From Martinezella rhizogenes (GTDB taxonomy: Bacteria; Pseudomonadota; Alphaproteobacteria; Rhizobiales; Rhizobiaceae), in the NCBI RefSeq assembly GCF_027460065.1, contig NZ_JAPYZZ010000028.1:1-39257 (forward strand): a DNA stretch of 39,257 bases, given 5' to 3'. The notes beneath the pieces are model-generated. The model did not search any database. It had not been told where the DNA came from and saw only the letters and a program-made list of their open reading frames with translations. The position numbers and the translations under genes were made by a program. Shown piece after piece: positions 24,571 to 30,679 of this stretch (position 1 is the stretch's first letter; each line of letters starts with the position of its first letter).

Positions 24571-24599
24571 ACAGAACAAGAGCGATCATTTTTCGCTCT
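24571..24599 (-). terminator. Possible weak terminator at the end of the Cro-like gene
   Basis: On the minus strand AGAGCGA, a 7-base loop and TCGCTCT are followed by TGTTCTGTTTT. The stem overlaps the stop codon. A 7-bp stem with an interrupted T run would give only partial termination, which could set the ratio of Cro-like to CII-like expression. Confidence 0.4.
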
Positions 24600-24786
24600 C
24601 CTCCGGCCCATACACGTCAGGCCGAATTTCATGACGGGAAATCCCGGTTATCCGCTCGAAAGCGAGCACGCGCCCCGCAGGAACGCGCGGCCAGCGATAC
24701 AAGGACGGGTGCTTAATCCCCAGCTCACGAGCCAGAGAGACAACGCCACCGGCCTTTTCGGCCCCTTTTCGGACAACATCAATCAT
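24586..24786 (-). CDS. Cro-like (YdaS-type) transcription regulator
   Basis: 66 residues. The start MIDVVRKGAEKAGGVVSLARELGIKHPSLYRWPRVPAGRV is the YdaS/Cro-like helix-turn-helix with its usual 'AxxLGI-xxxxLYxW' recognition region and the 'ALAFERITGISRHEIRPDVYG' type of end. It is transcribed away from the repressor gene, 57 bases from it, as Cro is in lambdoid phages. The -10 element ends only about 8 bases upstream of the ATG, so its mRNA is probably leaderless. Confidence 0.88.
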   Translation of the reverse strand: MIDVVRKGAEKAGGVVSLARELGIKHPSLYRWPRVPAGRVLAFERITGISRHEIRPDVYGPEESEK

Positions 24787-24793
24787 GTCGCGG

Positions 24794-24823
24794 ACCGTAG
24801 TTTAAGACTACGATTTCTGTCAA
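24794..24823 (-). promoter_or_regulatory. Early minus-strand promoter with repressor operator
   Basis: On the minus strand a perfect TTGACA (24823-24818) is followed after 18 bases by TACGGT (24799-24794). The 17-bp operator CGTAGTTTAAGACTACG (24796-24812), with 6-bp perfect arms, covers the spacer and -10. A half site (CGTAG, 24831-24835) lies at the repressor start. The same promoter-plus-operator plan recurs at 25863-25917, supporting the call. Confidence 0.75.
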
Positions 24824-24842
24824 GAGAGTTCGTAGCTGCAAA

Positions 24843-25547
24843 ATGGTAAGCAAAGACTACAAATGGGCTATGGATACCATCGGTTCACGCATTCGTTACG
24901 CCCGCACCGCCAAAGGTCTCACCCAGCAGGATGTTGCCGACTTCCTGAAGATAAACCGCGTGAGTGTTTCCACATGGGAGAACAATCAAACGCGGCCCGA
25001 AGCGGCAAAGATTCCAGCGCTTTGTGAATTTCTTGGGATAACGGAGAGCTGGCTTTTGAGCCGCAGCGGCGACGATCCCGAGCCGATAAAGCGTGATCGC
25101 GCGACACCTACACAACGCGTGAAAATTATCCCCGGAACAGAGCTGGTAGGCGTTGAAAAAATGCCAGTGTTCGCGGCCGCTCAAGGTGGCGACGGGCATG
25201 TAATTGTGACGTTCGATGCTGTGGATTATGTCAAGCGACCAGCCGAGCTTGAGAGCGTAAGGGGCGGCTACGGCCTACTGATTGCTGGGGAATCAATGGT
25301 GCCGGCCTTCCGTGCGGGAGACATGGCCCTTGTAAATCCGCATCTTCCGCCGTCCCGAGAAAAGAACGTGATCCTTTATCACACACCGCCGCATGGCGGC
25401 GATGTTGAGGCAATCGTGAAGCAGCTCAACGGCTGGAATGATCGAGAATGGTTTCTGCAACAATGGAACCCGATGCGCGAGTTTACCGAGTTTCGCCAAG
25501 AATGGCCTATCTGCCATCGCGTCGTCGGACGCTATGACGCCCGCTAA
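24843..25547 (+). CDS. Phage repressor, HTH_3 plus S24 domain (CI-like)
   Basis: 234 residues. Residues ~12-72 are a helix-turn-helix: IGSRIRYARTAKGLTQQDVA, then INRVSVSTWENNQTRP. Residues ~100-230 are an S24/LexA-type domain with GESMVPAFRAGDMALV holding the catalytic Ser (about 151) and a Lys in VEAIVKQL (about 193). The usual Ala-Gly or Cys-Gly cleavage site is not obvious in the hinge (FAAAQGGDG), so RecA-driven self-cleavage is uncertain. It should bind the CGTAG-N7-CTACG operators. Its 3' end overlaps a convergent small gene by four bases. An alternative start is the ATG at 24870. Confidence 0.92.
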   Translation: MVSKDYKWAMDTIGSRIRYARTAKGLTQQDVADFLKINRVSVSTWENNQTRPEAAKIPALCEFLGITESWLLSRSGDDPEPIKRDRATPTQRVKIIPGTELVGVEKMPVFAAAQGGDGHVIVTFDAVDYVKRPAELESVRGGYGLLIAGESMVPAFRAGDMALVNPHLPPSREKNVILYHTPPHGGDVEAIVKQLNGWNDREWFLQQWNPMREFTEFRQEWPICHRVVGRYDAR

Positions 25548-25789
25548 TTCGCGAGCGCCAGCAACTCGCTCGGCGTCTCTCCGTATTGTGAGATAATCTT
25601 CGCATCTTCCCAATCATCGGATTCCGGGTCGCCCGTTCGTGAGAACGCGACGACGCCGGCGCTTCTTTCTGCAAGCTTCTCAGCAACGCGCTCGCAATGG
25701 AGCAGGTCACGCGCCGGGCGCGGGATATCAGGAATTAGCGCGCCTTTTTTTCCACGCTGGAAAGTCTGGACGACGAAGTACGTAACCAT
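25544..25789 (-). CDS. Small conserved rhizobial protein, unknown function
   Basis: 81 residues, with GGGAGAAA before the ATG at 25789. MVTYFVVQTFQRGKKGALIP at the start, and AERSAGVVAFSRTGDPESDDW with AKIISQYGETP later, match a type of small protein often found in Rhizobiales chromosomes and phages. Function not known. It converges on the repressor and overlaps its end by four bases, so it might be expressed in the lysogen. Confidence 0.75.
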   Translation of the reverse strand: MVTYFVVQTFQRGKKGALIPDIPRPARDLLHCERVAEKLAERSAGVVAFSRTGDPESDDWEDAKIISQYGETPSELLALAN

Positions 25790-25862
25790 AAATTTTCTCC
25801 CTCGTTCACGGTCTGTTCTTATATACGACTCAACTCACAGACTGAGTCCAGCGAAAAATTCA

Positions 25863-25917
25863 CGTAGCTGAAAACTACGTTTTGCCGTTGACAACCGGCG
25901 TAGTCTGAAACTACCTT
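25863..25917 (+). promoter_or_regulatory. Early plus-strand promoter with two repressor operators
   Basis: Two 17-bp palindromic operators, CGTAGCTGAAAACTACG (25863-25879) and CGTAGTCTGAAACTACC (25899-25915), flank a perfect TTGACA at 25888-25893. A TACCTT -10 follows 18 bases later (25912-25917). The layout duplicates the Cro-side promoter. It would drive the plus-strand early genes from 26030 and be silenced by the S24 repressor. Confidence 0.75.
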
Positions 25918-25963
25918 GCCGCCATCCCACCCCGTTGAACCCCTCGGCGGATCGGGAACCAAC

Positions 25964-26003
25964 GGCCGGGCGCATTCCCCTCGAAATGAAATGCGGCCCG
26001 GCC
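25964..26003 (+). promoter_or_regulatory. GC hairpin in the plus-strand early leader
   Basis: GGCCGGGCGCATT (25964-25976) pairs with AATGCGGCCCGGCC (25990-26003) with one bulge and a 13-base loop. It lies between the repressed promoter and the first plus-strand early gene. No T run follows. The minus-strand early leader has a similar one-bulge GC hairpin at 24487-24535, so both early transcripts begin with such a structure. Confidence 0.5.
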
Positions 26004-26029
26004 ATCTCAAACAGGATGGAGAAACCGGC

Positions 26030-26221
26030 ATGAAGACCAGCAGAACGAACAAGGGCGAGAATGAGCGCCTCATCTCGGAAATGGCGGATTACATCGTCGA
26101 GCAGGGCGACAACTGCACGCAGGAAACCATGCTCCTGCAATTCAGCCAGAGCGAAGTCGACTCCTGCTTTAAGTCCGCTCGCGATGAAGTGCACCAGCGC
26201 CGTTTGCAGCGCGCCGCCTGA
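26030..26221 (+). CDS. Small early protein, unknown function
   Basis: 63 residues from the ATG at 26030, with GGAGA upstream. Sequence: acidic-helical with NERLISEMADYIVEQGDNC, then LLQFSQSEVDSCFKSARDEVHQRR. The second half looks like a short helix-turn-helix (QETMLLQFSQSEVDSCF) but this is weak. First gene of the plus-strand early operon under repressor control. Confidence 0.65.
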   Translation: MKTSRTNKGENERLISEMADYIVEQGDNCTQETMLLQFSQSEVDSCFKSARDEVHQRRLQRAA

Positions 26222-26239
26222 CGCGTCCGCTTTCGATTT

Positions 26240-26269
26240 CCGCACCTTCGCCTGCGCAGGCAGGTGCGG
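26240..26269 (+). repeat. Palindrome-centred hairpin, copy 1
   Basis: CCGCACCT (26240-26247) pairs with AGGTGCGG (26262-26269) around the inner perfect palindrome CCTGCGCAGG. A near copy with the same inner palindrome and CCGCAC/GTGCGG arms is at 35495-35525. It lies between two small early genes. Confidence 0.55.
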
Positions 26270-26294
26270 CCTTCCAAACGGACGGAGAGGCACA

Positions 26295-26477
26295 ATGCCA
26301 GCAAAGCCAAGCATACGCATACGCCAGACGAAACCCACGCGGGACAAGTCCGACTGGCAACCGAGGAAAATCATGGTTTCGACAGTCGGCGGGATAGTCA
26401 GTCTACCCGCCGTTGCCATGCATACCGCCGCGCTGGCTGACAAGCATCGGCGCCAGCGTAGAGGCGCTCAATCGTGA
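26295..26477 (+). CDS. Small basic early protein, unknown function
   Basis: 60 residues from the ATG at 26295 with a strong ribosome site (GGAGAGG) four bases upstream; frames starting earlier lack one. The N-terminal ~25 residues are very basic (IRIRQTKPTRDKSDWQPRK), a central IMVSTVGGIVSLPAVAMHTAA is moderately hydrophobic, and the end is basic again. It might be a membrane-associated or DNA-binding peptide. It overlaps the next gene by four bases (GTGA). Confidence 0.55.
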   Translation: MPAKPSIRIRQTKPTRDKSDWQPRKIMVSTVGGIVSLPAVAMHTAALADKHRRQRRGAQS

Positions 26478-26647
26478 CGGCCGGACCGATCACCAGCCGC
26501 CAGAAGTCGGTTTTTCGCGTCGTTTACCGCGACGGAACGACAATCATCACATCCGCAACCAGCTCGTTGCAGGCCGAGCGCAACGCCGTCAGCAAACGCC
26601 CAGGTGTTGTGAAGGAAATCAAATTCGTGAAGGGAGGCCGCCCATGA
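26474..26647 (+). CDS. Small coupled early protein (GTG start)
   Basis: I found this 57-residue frame by hand. GTG at 26474 overlaps the previous stop and its TGA overlaps the ATG of the next gene (ATGA at 26644). The product begins as TAGPITSRQKSVFRVVYRDG after the initiator and ends with VVKEIKFVKGGRP; it looks like a small alpha/beta protein. The GGAGG within its last codons is the ribosome site of the next gene. Tight coupling on both sides supports it. Function unknown. Confidence 0.6.
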   Translation: MTAGPITSRQKSVFRVVYRDGTTIITSATSSLQAERNAVSKRPGVVKEIKFVKGGRP

Positions 26648-27333
26648 CAGAACATCCTCTTTTTCGGGCCGCTCGCAAACTGGCAAACGCCGTCGAGCAC
26701 GACATGAACGGCACCATGGGTAAGGGCGGCAATGGCGGCCTGCTTTCCGATACGACCTTGCGCGCCGCCCATGAAGTCCACGCCATCTTGAGCCAGCCAG
26801 ACCACCGGCACGCCGACGACATTGCCGTAGACCAGTTCGCGGAAGCGATGAAGGCAAAGATGACGAGGAAGCGCGCGGAAGGGCGCAGTGGCTGGGCAGA
26901 TAAGACGCTCTGCACGCAAGCCGACCTTTCAGCGATGCTCGAAAGCCACGTCAGAAAGGGCCACCCCGTCGATGTGGCGAATTTCGCAATGATGCTTCAC
27001 GCTCGCGGCGAAAACATCGTTATCGACGTAGCTGCAAGTTTTGAAAGCGCCGACTGGTACTGGCGCACGATGGACCCCGACGACAGCGGCGACTATCCGG
27101 CCGACGCAATCAATCGCGCCGGCCTCGGCAACTATTGCGTGGCCGAGATCGCTTGCAGCTTCACCGGCCCGCGCCGCTTTGGCTTCACCGCGCCCGTTCT
27201 CGACCCGGAAAGCGACGACGAGGAGTTTCTGCACTTTGCGAGACAGGAACAGGCGATTGAAGCCGCCTCAGCTCGCAGGGCGATAATTGAGGCGCGCGAG
27301 GCCGCGATTGAAGAGACGGAGAGTGCAGCATGA
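26644..27333 (+). CDS. Conserved phage early protein, unknown function
   Basis: 229 residues with GGGAGG before the ATG. Residues ~60-125 carry a pattern common in phage hypothetical proteins: FAEAMKAKMTRKRAEGRSGW, then LSAMLESHVRKGHPVDVANF with AMMLHARGE. The middle is acidic, with a DPDDSGDYPADAINRAGLG segment, and the last ~40 residues are an Ala/Glu-rich helix. Function not known, though such proteins usually lie in early regions of temperate phages. Its stop overlaps the next start. Confidence 0.78.
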   Translation: MTEHPLFRAARKLANAVEHDMNGTMGKGGNGGLLSDTTLRAAHEVHAILSQPDHRHADDIAVDQFAEAMKAKMTRKRAEGRSGWADKTLCTQADLSAMLESHVRKGHPVDVANFAMMLHARGENIVIDVAASFESADWYWRTMDPDDSGDYPADAINRAGLGNYCVAEIACSFTGPRRFGFTAPVLDPESDDEEFLHFARQEQAIEAASARRAIIEAREAAIEETESAA

Positions 27334-28130
27334 AGGACCACCCAAATCACCCCGTTACAGATGAGTTCATTGCCCAGCGTTGGCCCGAGATCGATACCCC
27401 GGAAGGTCGCGGAGAAATCCGCCGCCAATTTGACGCGCTCATGGAGCAGATCAGAAACGCCGCTTGGAAGCCCTTCCCCCGGTTTCATGATCATATGGCG
27501 AGCATTGTTGTTGAGAAGTCCAGAACACTACCTGATCGACTAAATAACCTGAAGGCTGCGCTTGCCGGCATTCCGCCCCATCTGCTCAAGTATCAGTGGA
27601 AGGCAGACGAGCGCCCGCACTTCGGCAATAAGTCGGTGCGAGTGGAGCCGACCGATATTGCAGGAGATGACGGTCACGGCTTCGGTCGCCAGTGGATTGC
27701 CCGCGTCAATCACGTCTCCAAGAACTACGTGGGGACGCTTGCGGACTTCATAGCCGCCGCCAACCCTGACACTGTCGGTATGATGATTGCCCGCATTGAG
27801 CATCTTGAATCTATCCTGCTAAAGGCGCAGGCGGACGGGAAAAACGAGGAACATCTAACGCCTGAAGAGGCATGGACGATCCTTTGCGAAACACCCGACA
27901 TCACCTCGCCTGAAGAATATCCCGACCACGCGTTGATCACATTCGAGCAGTTACGCAGCTTCATGGAACGCGCACAGGCCGTGCCAGAAGGCTGTCAAAT
28001 CGTTCCGAAAGAGCCAACCGAAGAAATGAAAACTGCCGGCCTTAAAACTACAGGCATGCCAGAAAACACCTACCGGGACATGCTCGCGGCGGCGCGAGGA
28101 GAAGCCATAGACGAGGACGCTTGGCTTTAG
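27330..28130 (+). CDS. Ead/Ea22-like early protein
   Basis: 266 residues, start overlapping the previous stop (ATGA). Near residues 138-160 the sequence TLADFIAAANPDTVGMMIAR followed by IEHLESILLKA matches the Ead/Ea22 type of early phage proteins, whose 'AANP-T' motif is characteristic. The C-terminal ~80 residues include LITFEQLRSFMERAQAVPEG and PTEEMKTAG, also usual in such mosaic proteins. Known members are non-essential and of unclear function. Last gene of the plus-strand early operon. Confidence 0.75.
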   Translation: MKDHPNHPVTDEFIAQRWPEIDTPEGRGEIRRQFDALMEQIRNAAWKPFPRFHDHMASIVVEKSRTLPDRLNNLKAALAGIPPHLLKYQWKADERPHFGNKSVRVEPTDIAGDDGHGFGRQWIARVNHVSKNYVGTLADFIAAANPDTVGMMIARIEHLESILLKAQADGKNEEHLTPEEAWTILCETPDITSPEEYPDHALITFEQLRSFMERAQAVPEGCQIVPKEPTEEMKTAGLKTTGMPENTYRDMLAAARGEAIDEDAWL

Positions 28131-28211
28131 CCGCATCCGGTTTTGCCGGCGGCGAAACGCCATCACCGAGGAAACTTTGTGACACCGCTTGCAGAATCAC
28201 ACGGAATCACT

Positions 28212-28223
28212 GTTACCTGTAAC
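28212..28223 (+). promoter_or_regulatory. Palindromic operator candidate before the RHH gene
   Basis: GTTACCTGTAAC, five-base arms with a two-base centre, lies four bases before the ATG of the RHH gene. It would let the product repress its own synthesis. Upstream, AATCAC is repeated (28195-28200 and 28205-28210). Confidence 0.45.
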
Positions 28224-28227
28224 CATC

Positions 28228-28434
28228 ATGCAAAACACACGCGCACCCATCAGTAAACGAGTTGCCGCTCACCGGGAAAGACAGACTGCCGCAGGACGTG
28301 CGGAAGTCAGCGCATACATGTCAGTTGAGCTGGTTGCAGAAATAGACAGGATCAAACAGGAGCGTGGGGCATCGTCCCGCGCCCCGATTTTGGAAGAGGC
28401 TGTTAGGCTTTATATAGAACAAACAAGGGCATAA
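28228..28434 (+). CDS. Ribbon-helix-helix regulator (CopG/Arc type)
   Basis: 68 residues from the ATG at 28228; the frame extends upstream without a ribosome site. The basic N-terminus (APISKRVAAHRERQTAAGR) is followed by an RHH fold: strand EVSAYMSV, helix ELVAEIDRIKQERG, helix SRAPILEEAVRLYIEQTR. Known: such proteins repress plasmid copy-control or antitoxin promoters. It stands directly before repA with its own terminator, which suggests control of replication. Confidence 0.78.
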   Translation: MQNTRAPISKRVAAHRERQTAAGRAEVSAYMSVELVAEIDRIKQERGASSRAPILEEAVRLYIEQTRA

Positions 28435-28437
28435 AGT

Positions 28438-28472
28438 AAAAAGCCCCACCTTTGGCGAGGCGGGGGCTTTTT
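28438..28472 (+). terminator. Intrinsic terminator after the RHH gene
   Basis: AAAAAGCCCC (28438-28447) pairs with GGGGCTTTTT (28463-28472), giving a 10-bp stem ending in a T run. It separates the RHH gene from the repA promoter, so repA has its own transcript. Confidence 0.88.
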
Positions 28473-28494
28473 GGATAAGTAGTCAAAAACGATT

Positions 28495-28562
28495 TTGAAA
28501 CCGTCGAACAGTTTCAAGATAGTTCAGAATTAACGAACCCGCAAGATGTTAGCGCTTGCGGG
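28495..28562 (+). promoter_or_regulatory. repA promoter, operator and leader hairpin
   Basis: TTGAAA (28495-28500), 17 bases and GATAGT (28518-28523) form a good sigma-70-like promoter. The same -35 starts a perfect inverted repeat TTGAAAC/GTTTCAA (28495-28517), a probable operator. In the leader, CCCGCAAG/CTTGCGGG (28538-28562) forms an 8-bp stem with a TTTTTT run a few bases later, a possible weak attenuator before the repA ATG at 28617. Confidence 0.6.
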
Positions 28563-28616
28563 AACGCTGATTTTTTGTCTGCTGTCCATGCCCTCTTGAG
28601 AGAGGACAAAGGAACC

Positions 28617-29477
28617 ATGTTCCAGCAGATTGGCGCGGTGCAGGCAAAATCCGGCACCAGACGAACCGGCGCACCCGTGCGCAGAAATTCCCGCCTGAAG
28701 GGCAAGTGTGAGGCTGTATTCTGGAAGCCCCTGCCCCGCCACGAAGCCCGCGAAATCCTGCTTGCCGCGCGCAAGTACGAGCTGGCGATGAAACAGCCGG
28801 GTAAGCGCACCGGCCCCCTTGGTCACGTTGCGCTTGAAGTGTTGGATTACCTCACCAATCTGGTTGATTTTGGAAATGGCCGGCTTGATCCGTCCATCAG
28901 CACTATCATGGAAAAGATCGGCCGCGCCCGAGCTGCTGTATGCCGCGCGCTCGATGCCCTCCGGACCCATGGCTTTGTTGATTGGTTGCGCCGTTACATT
29001 CCCACCGGCAATGAAGGTGCAGGCCCCCAGGTGCAGCAGACAAGCAATGCCTATCGCTTGAGCCTGCCGGCGCGCGCCAAGGCGCTTCTTGGCAAATACG
29101 CGAGCAAGGCCGCCCCCCTGCCCGACGACGCTGTACAGGCCCGTCAGGAACGCCAAGACGCCATCAAGGCGCACATGGACAGCCTTTCGCCGGCGGATCG
29201 CCTACGGGAAACTGTAGAGGACAGGGCACGCGCCGAGCAGTTGGCGGGCTATGTGGAGCGGGCAGCACAGAACCGCGCTCAGCGGGCCGAGGAAGGCCGC
29301 CAGACGCCGGCAGCAAAGCAGATGCAGTTTCAGTATACCCAGCCGGCGACGGCAAACCCTGCCATTGATCGCATCCGCAAAAATTTAGAGGCAAGAAAGG
29401 CCGCAAAGCTTTTGAATGAGCGTGAGTTCACTGAAAGAACTGAATCCGGTCCTGATTTTTATAATCCTACGGATTAG
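28617..29477 (+). CDS. Plasmid-type replication initiator (RepA-like)
   Basis: 286 residues from the ATG at 28617 with AAAGGA upstream. Residues ~35-150 hold a winged helix typical of alphaproteobacterial plasmid initiators: TGPLGHVALEVLDYLTNLVD, then GRLDPSISTIMEKIGRARAA and VCRALDALRTHGFVDWLRRY, ending QQTSNAYRLSLP. The rest is a long Arg/Ala/Glu-rich helix. Known: such proteins bind an origin near their own gene. The setting (own promoter with operators, RHH regulator, resolvase, parA) strongly suggests replication of a plasmid-like prophage. It is different from the early-operon initiator at 20363-21553. Confidence 0.78.
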   Translation: MFQQIGAVQAKSGTRRTGAPVRRNSRLKGKCEAVFWKPLPRHEAREILLAARKYELAMKQPGKRTGPLGHVALEVLDYLTNLVDFGNGRLDPSISTIMEKIGRARAAVCRALDALRTHGFVDWLRRYIPTGNEGAGPQVQQTSNAYRLSLPARAKALLGKYASKAAPLPDDAVQARQERQDAIKAHMDSLSPADRLRETVEDRARAEQLAGYVERAAQNRAQRAEEGRQTPAAKQMQFQYTQPATANPAIDRIRKNLEARKAAKLLNEREFTERTESGPDFYNPTD

Positions 29478-29520
29478 TAAGCGGACGCCGCTTGTTCGGC
29501 CCGCTATCGCGGCCCTGCGG

Positions 29521-29583
29521 CGGTTCCGAACCGCGTTTAAGTGCGGTTCGGCGGCAACCTATACGCAGTTTCAGAACCGTTCG
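29521..29583. repeat. Cluster of CGGTTC/GAACCG elements downstream of repA
   Basis: CGGTTCCGAACCG is a palindrome at 29521-29533. CCGAACCGC (29526-29534) also pairs with GCGGTTCGG (29543-29551). A fourth GAACCG is at 29574-29579. The 166-base gap between repA and the resolvase gene otherwise holds nothing I recognise. The cluster could be the RepA-binding origin or a terminator-like structure for repA. Confidence 0.45.
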
Positions 29584-29643
29584 CACGCTCGGATAGGTCT
29601 TTTAGCTTATGAGAGGTAGCAAGGGGAAATCTTGAAGAGAATA

Positions 29644-30246
29644 TTATTCCAAATCGCCCGGAGCCGCGTCTTGCGATGCAGCTTTAAGGCGAGAGATTGT
29701 CAGGCGGCTGGTGCCGAATTTTCGGGCCACTGCGGCTATGCTGGTTCCGGCCGCCAGATCGGCAAGCGCCAGCTGTTTTTGCCGATCCGTCAGGGCGGGC
29801 GGCCGGCCGAAACGTTTTCCCTTTTCGCGCGCCCTCGCCACGCCGGCTTGCGTACGCTCAATATTCAAATCCCGCTCGAACTGGGCCACGGCGTTTAAGA
29901 CGTTCATTGTCATCGTTCCGGCTGAGCTGGTGAGATCGAGGCCGCCCAGCTGGAGGCAATGCACCCTCACCCCGTTTTCCGCGAGCATCTTGACCGTGCT
30001 GCTGACATCGATGGCGTCTCGGCCGAGGCGATCCAACTTTGTGACGATAAGCACGTCGCCCGGTTCCATCCGGTCGAGCAACTTCATGAAGCCCGGCCGC
30101 TTCGCAGCCGGCGTGCTGCCGGAAATCGTCTCGGATATGATCCGGCGAGGCTCGACTGAAAAGCCAGCGGCCGAGATTTCGGTAATCTGGTTTTCGACCG
30201 TCTGCCCCGTGGTTGACACTCTGACATAAGCGAACGTGCGCGACAT
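29644..30246 (-). CDS. Serine recombinase, resolvase/invertase family
   Basis: 200 residues from the ATG at 30246. The catalytic Ser lies in FAYVRVSTTGQTVENQ (about residue 10). GDVLIVTKLDRLGRDAID near 55-72 carries the conserved Arg residues. The long E helix includes MNVLNAVAQFERDLNIERTQ, and the C-terminal helix-turn-helix is AAGTSIAAVARKFGTSRLTI. Size and layout are those of Tn3-type resolvases and DNA invertases. Here it most likely resolves multimers of the circular prophage; no inverted tail-fibre cassette is visible. Confidence 0.93.
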   Translation of the reverse strand: MSRTFAYVRVSTTGQTVENQITEISAAGFSVEPRRIISETISGSTPAAKRPGFMKLLDRMEPGDVLIVTKLDRLGRDAIDVSSTVKMLAENGVRVHCLQLGGLDLTSSAGTMTMNVLNAVAQFERDLNIERTQAGVARAREKGKRFGRPPALTDRQKQLALADLAAGTSIAAVARKFGTSRLTISRLKAASQDAAPGDLE

Positions 30247-30261
30247 AGCTGTTTCCCTGTT

Positions 30262-30359
30262 CAAAAGTGCCCCGTTCTTTTTGAGCATGTAAGAAAGTCG
30301 GGATAGGCACTTTTGAGCAGAACCGCCCTGCCCTGTCTATAACCGGACGGTTTTGAGCA
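30262..30359. promoter_or_regulatory. Candidate resolvase site (res) upstream of the recombinase
   Basis: A perfect 10-bp inverted repeat, CAAAAGTGCC (30262-30271) and GGCACTTTTG (30306-30315), is accompanied by three direct copies of TTTTGAGCA (30279, 30311, 30351). Resolvases usually bind several such dyads next to their own gene. The sites begin 16 bases upstream of the recombinase start and would also give autoregulation. Confidence 0.5.
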
Positions 30360-30456
30360 TCGAGGTTACGCGCCGGGGGTGGCCATGCAAGGCCTTGAAA
30401 ATGAATGCCCCAATCCCCCGATTTAAAATTAACAATGGGTTTACTTTCACCACTCG

Positions 30457-30674
30457 GCGCACCGGATTTAACGAGATACCGGGTTTGTTTAGTTACCGGA
30501 TAATGCTCCTTATCTGATTAATGGGTTTACCCGGTTTTTAAAAATATCCGGTTGCAGGATATATCCGGTATGTGGTTATATCGGGTTAATTCAGTTACCG
30601 GATTTAAACATTAATCCGATATCAACTTTTACCGGGTATCTGAATAAACCAGATTATTTTTTCAACCGGAGTTT
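30457..30674. repeat. Array of 13 degenerate 17-bp iterons (candidate parS/centromere)
   Basis: Cores of CCGG or a one- or two-base variant within A/T-rich flanks (consensus near TTACCGGATTTA) start at 30462, 30479, 30496, 30513, 30531, 30548, 30565, 30582, 30598, 30616, 30632, 30649 and 30666. Spacings are 16-18, mean exactly 17.0. The region is much richer in A/T than the genome. It ends at the parA ribosome site, the usual place for the centromere and operator of type Ib partition systems. With 30247-30456 it fills the 433-base gap between recombinase and parA; 30362-30456 shows nothing clear. Confidence 0.8.
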
Positions 30675-30679
30675 TGCCC

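Noticed and set aside
24384..24632. Minus-strand open frame of 82 codons between the Cro-like and CII-like genes
   Set aside because: No ribosome site, overlaps the Cro-like gene, and much of it is the stem of the leader hairpin; better explained as untranslated leader.
26468..26919. Minus-strand open frames opposite the early plus-strand genes
   Set aside because: They overlap better supported coupled plus-strand genes and have no start signals.
30457..30674. Possible CRISPR array
   Set aside because: Units are contiguous degenerate 17-bp repeats without spacers; this is an iteron or centromere pattern.
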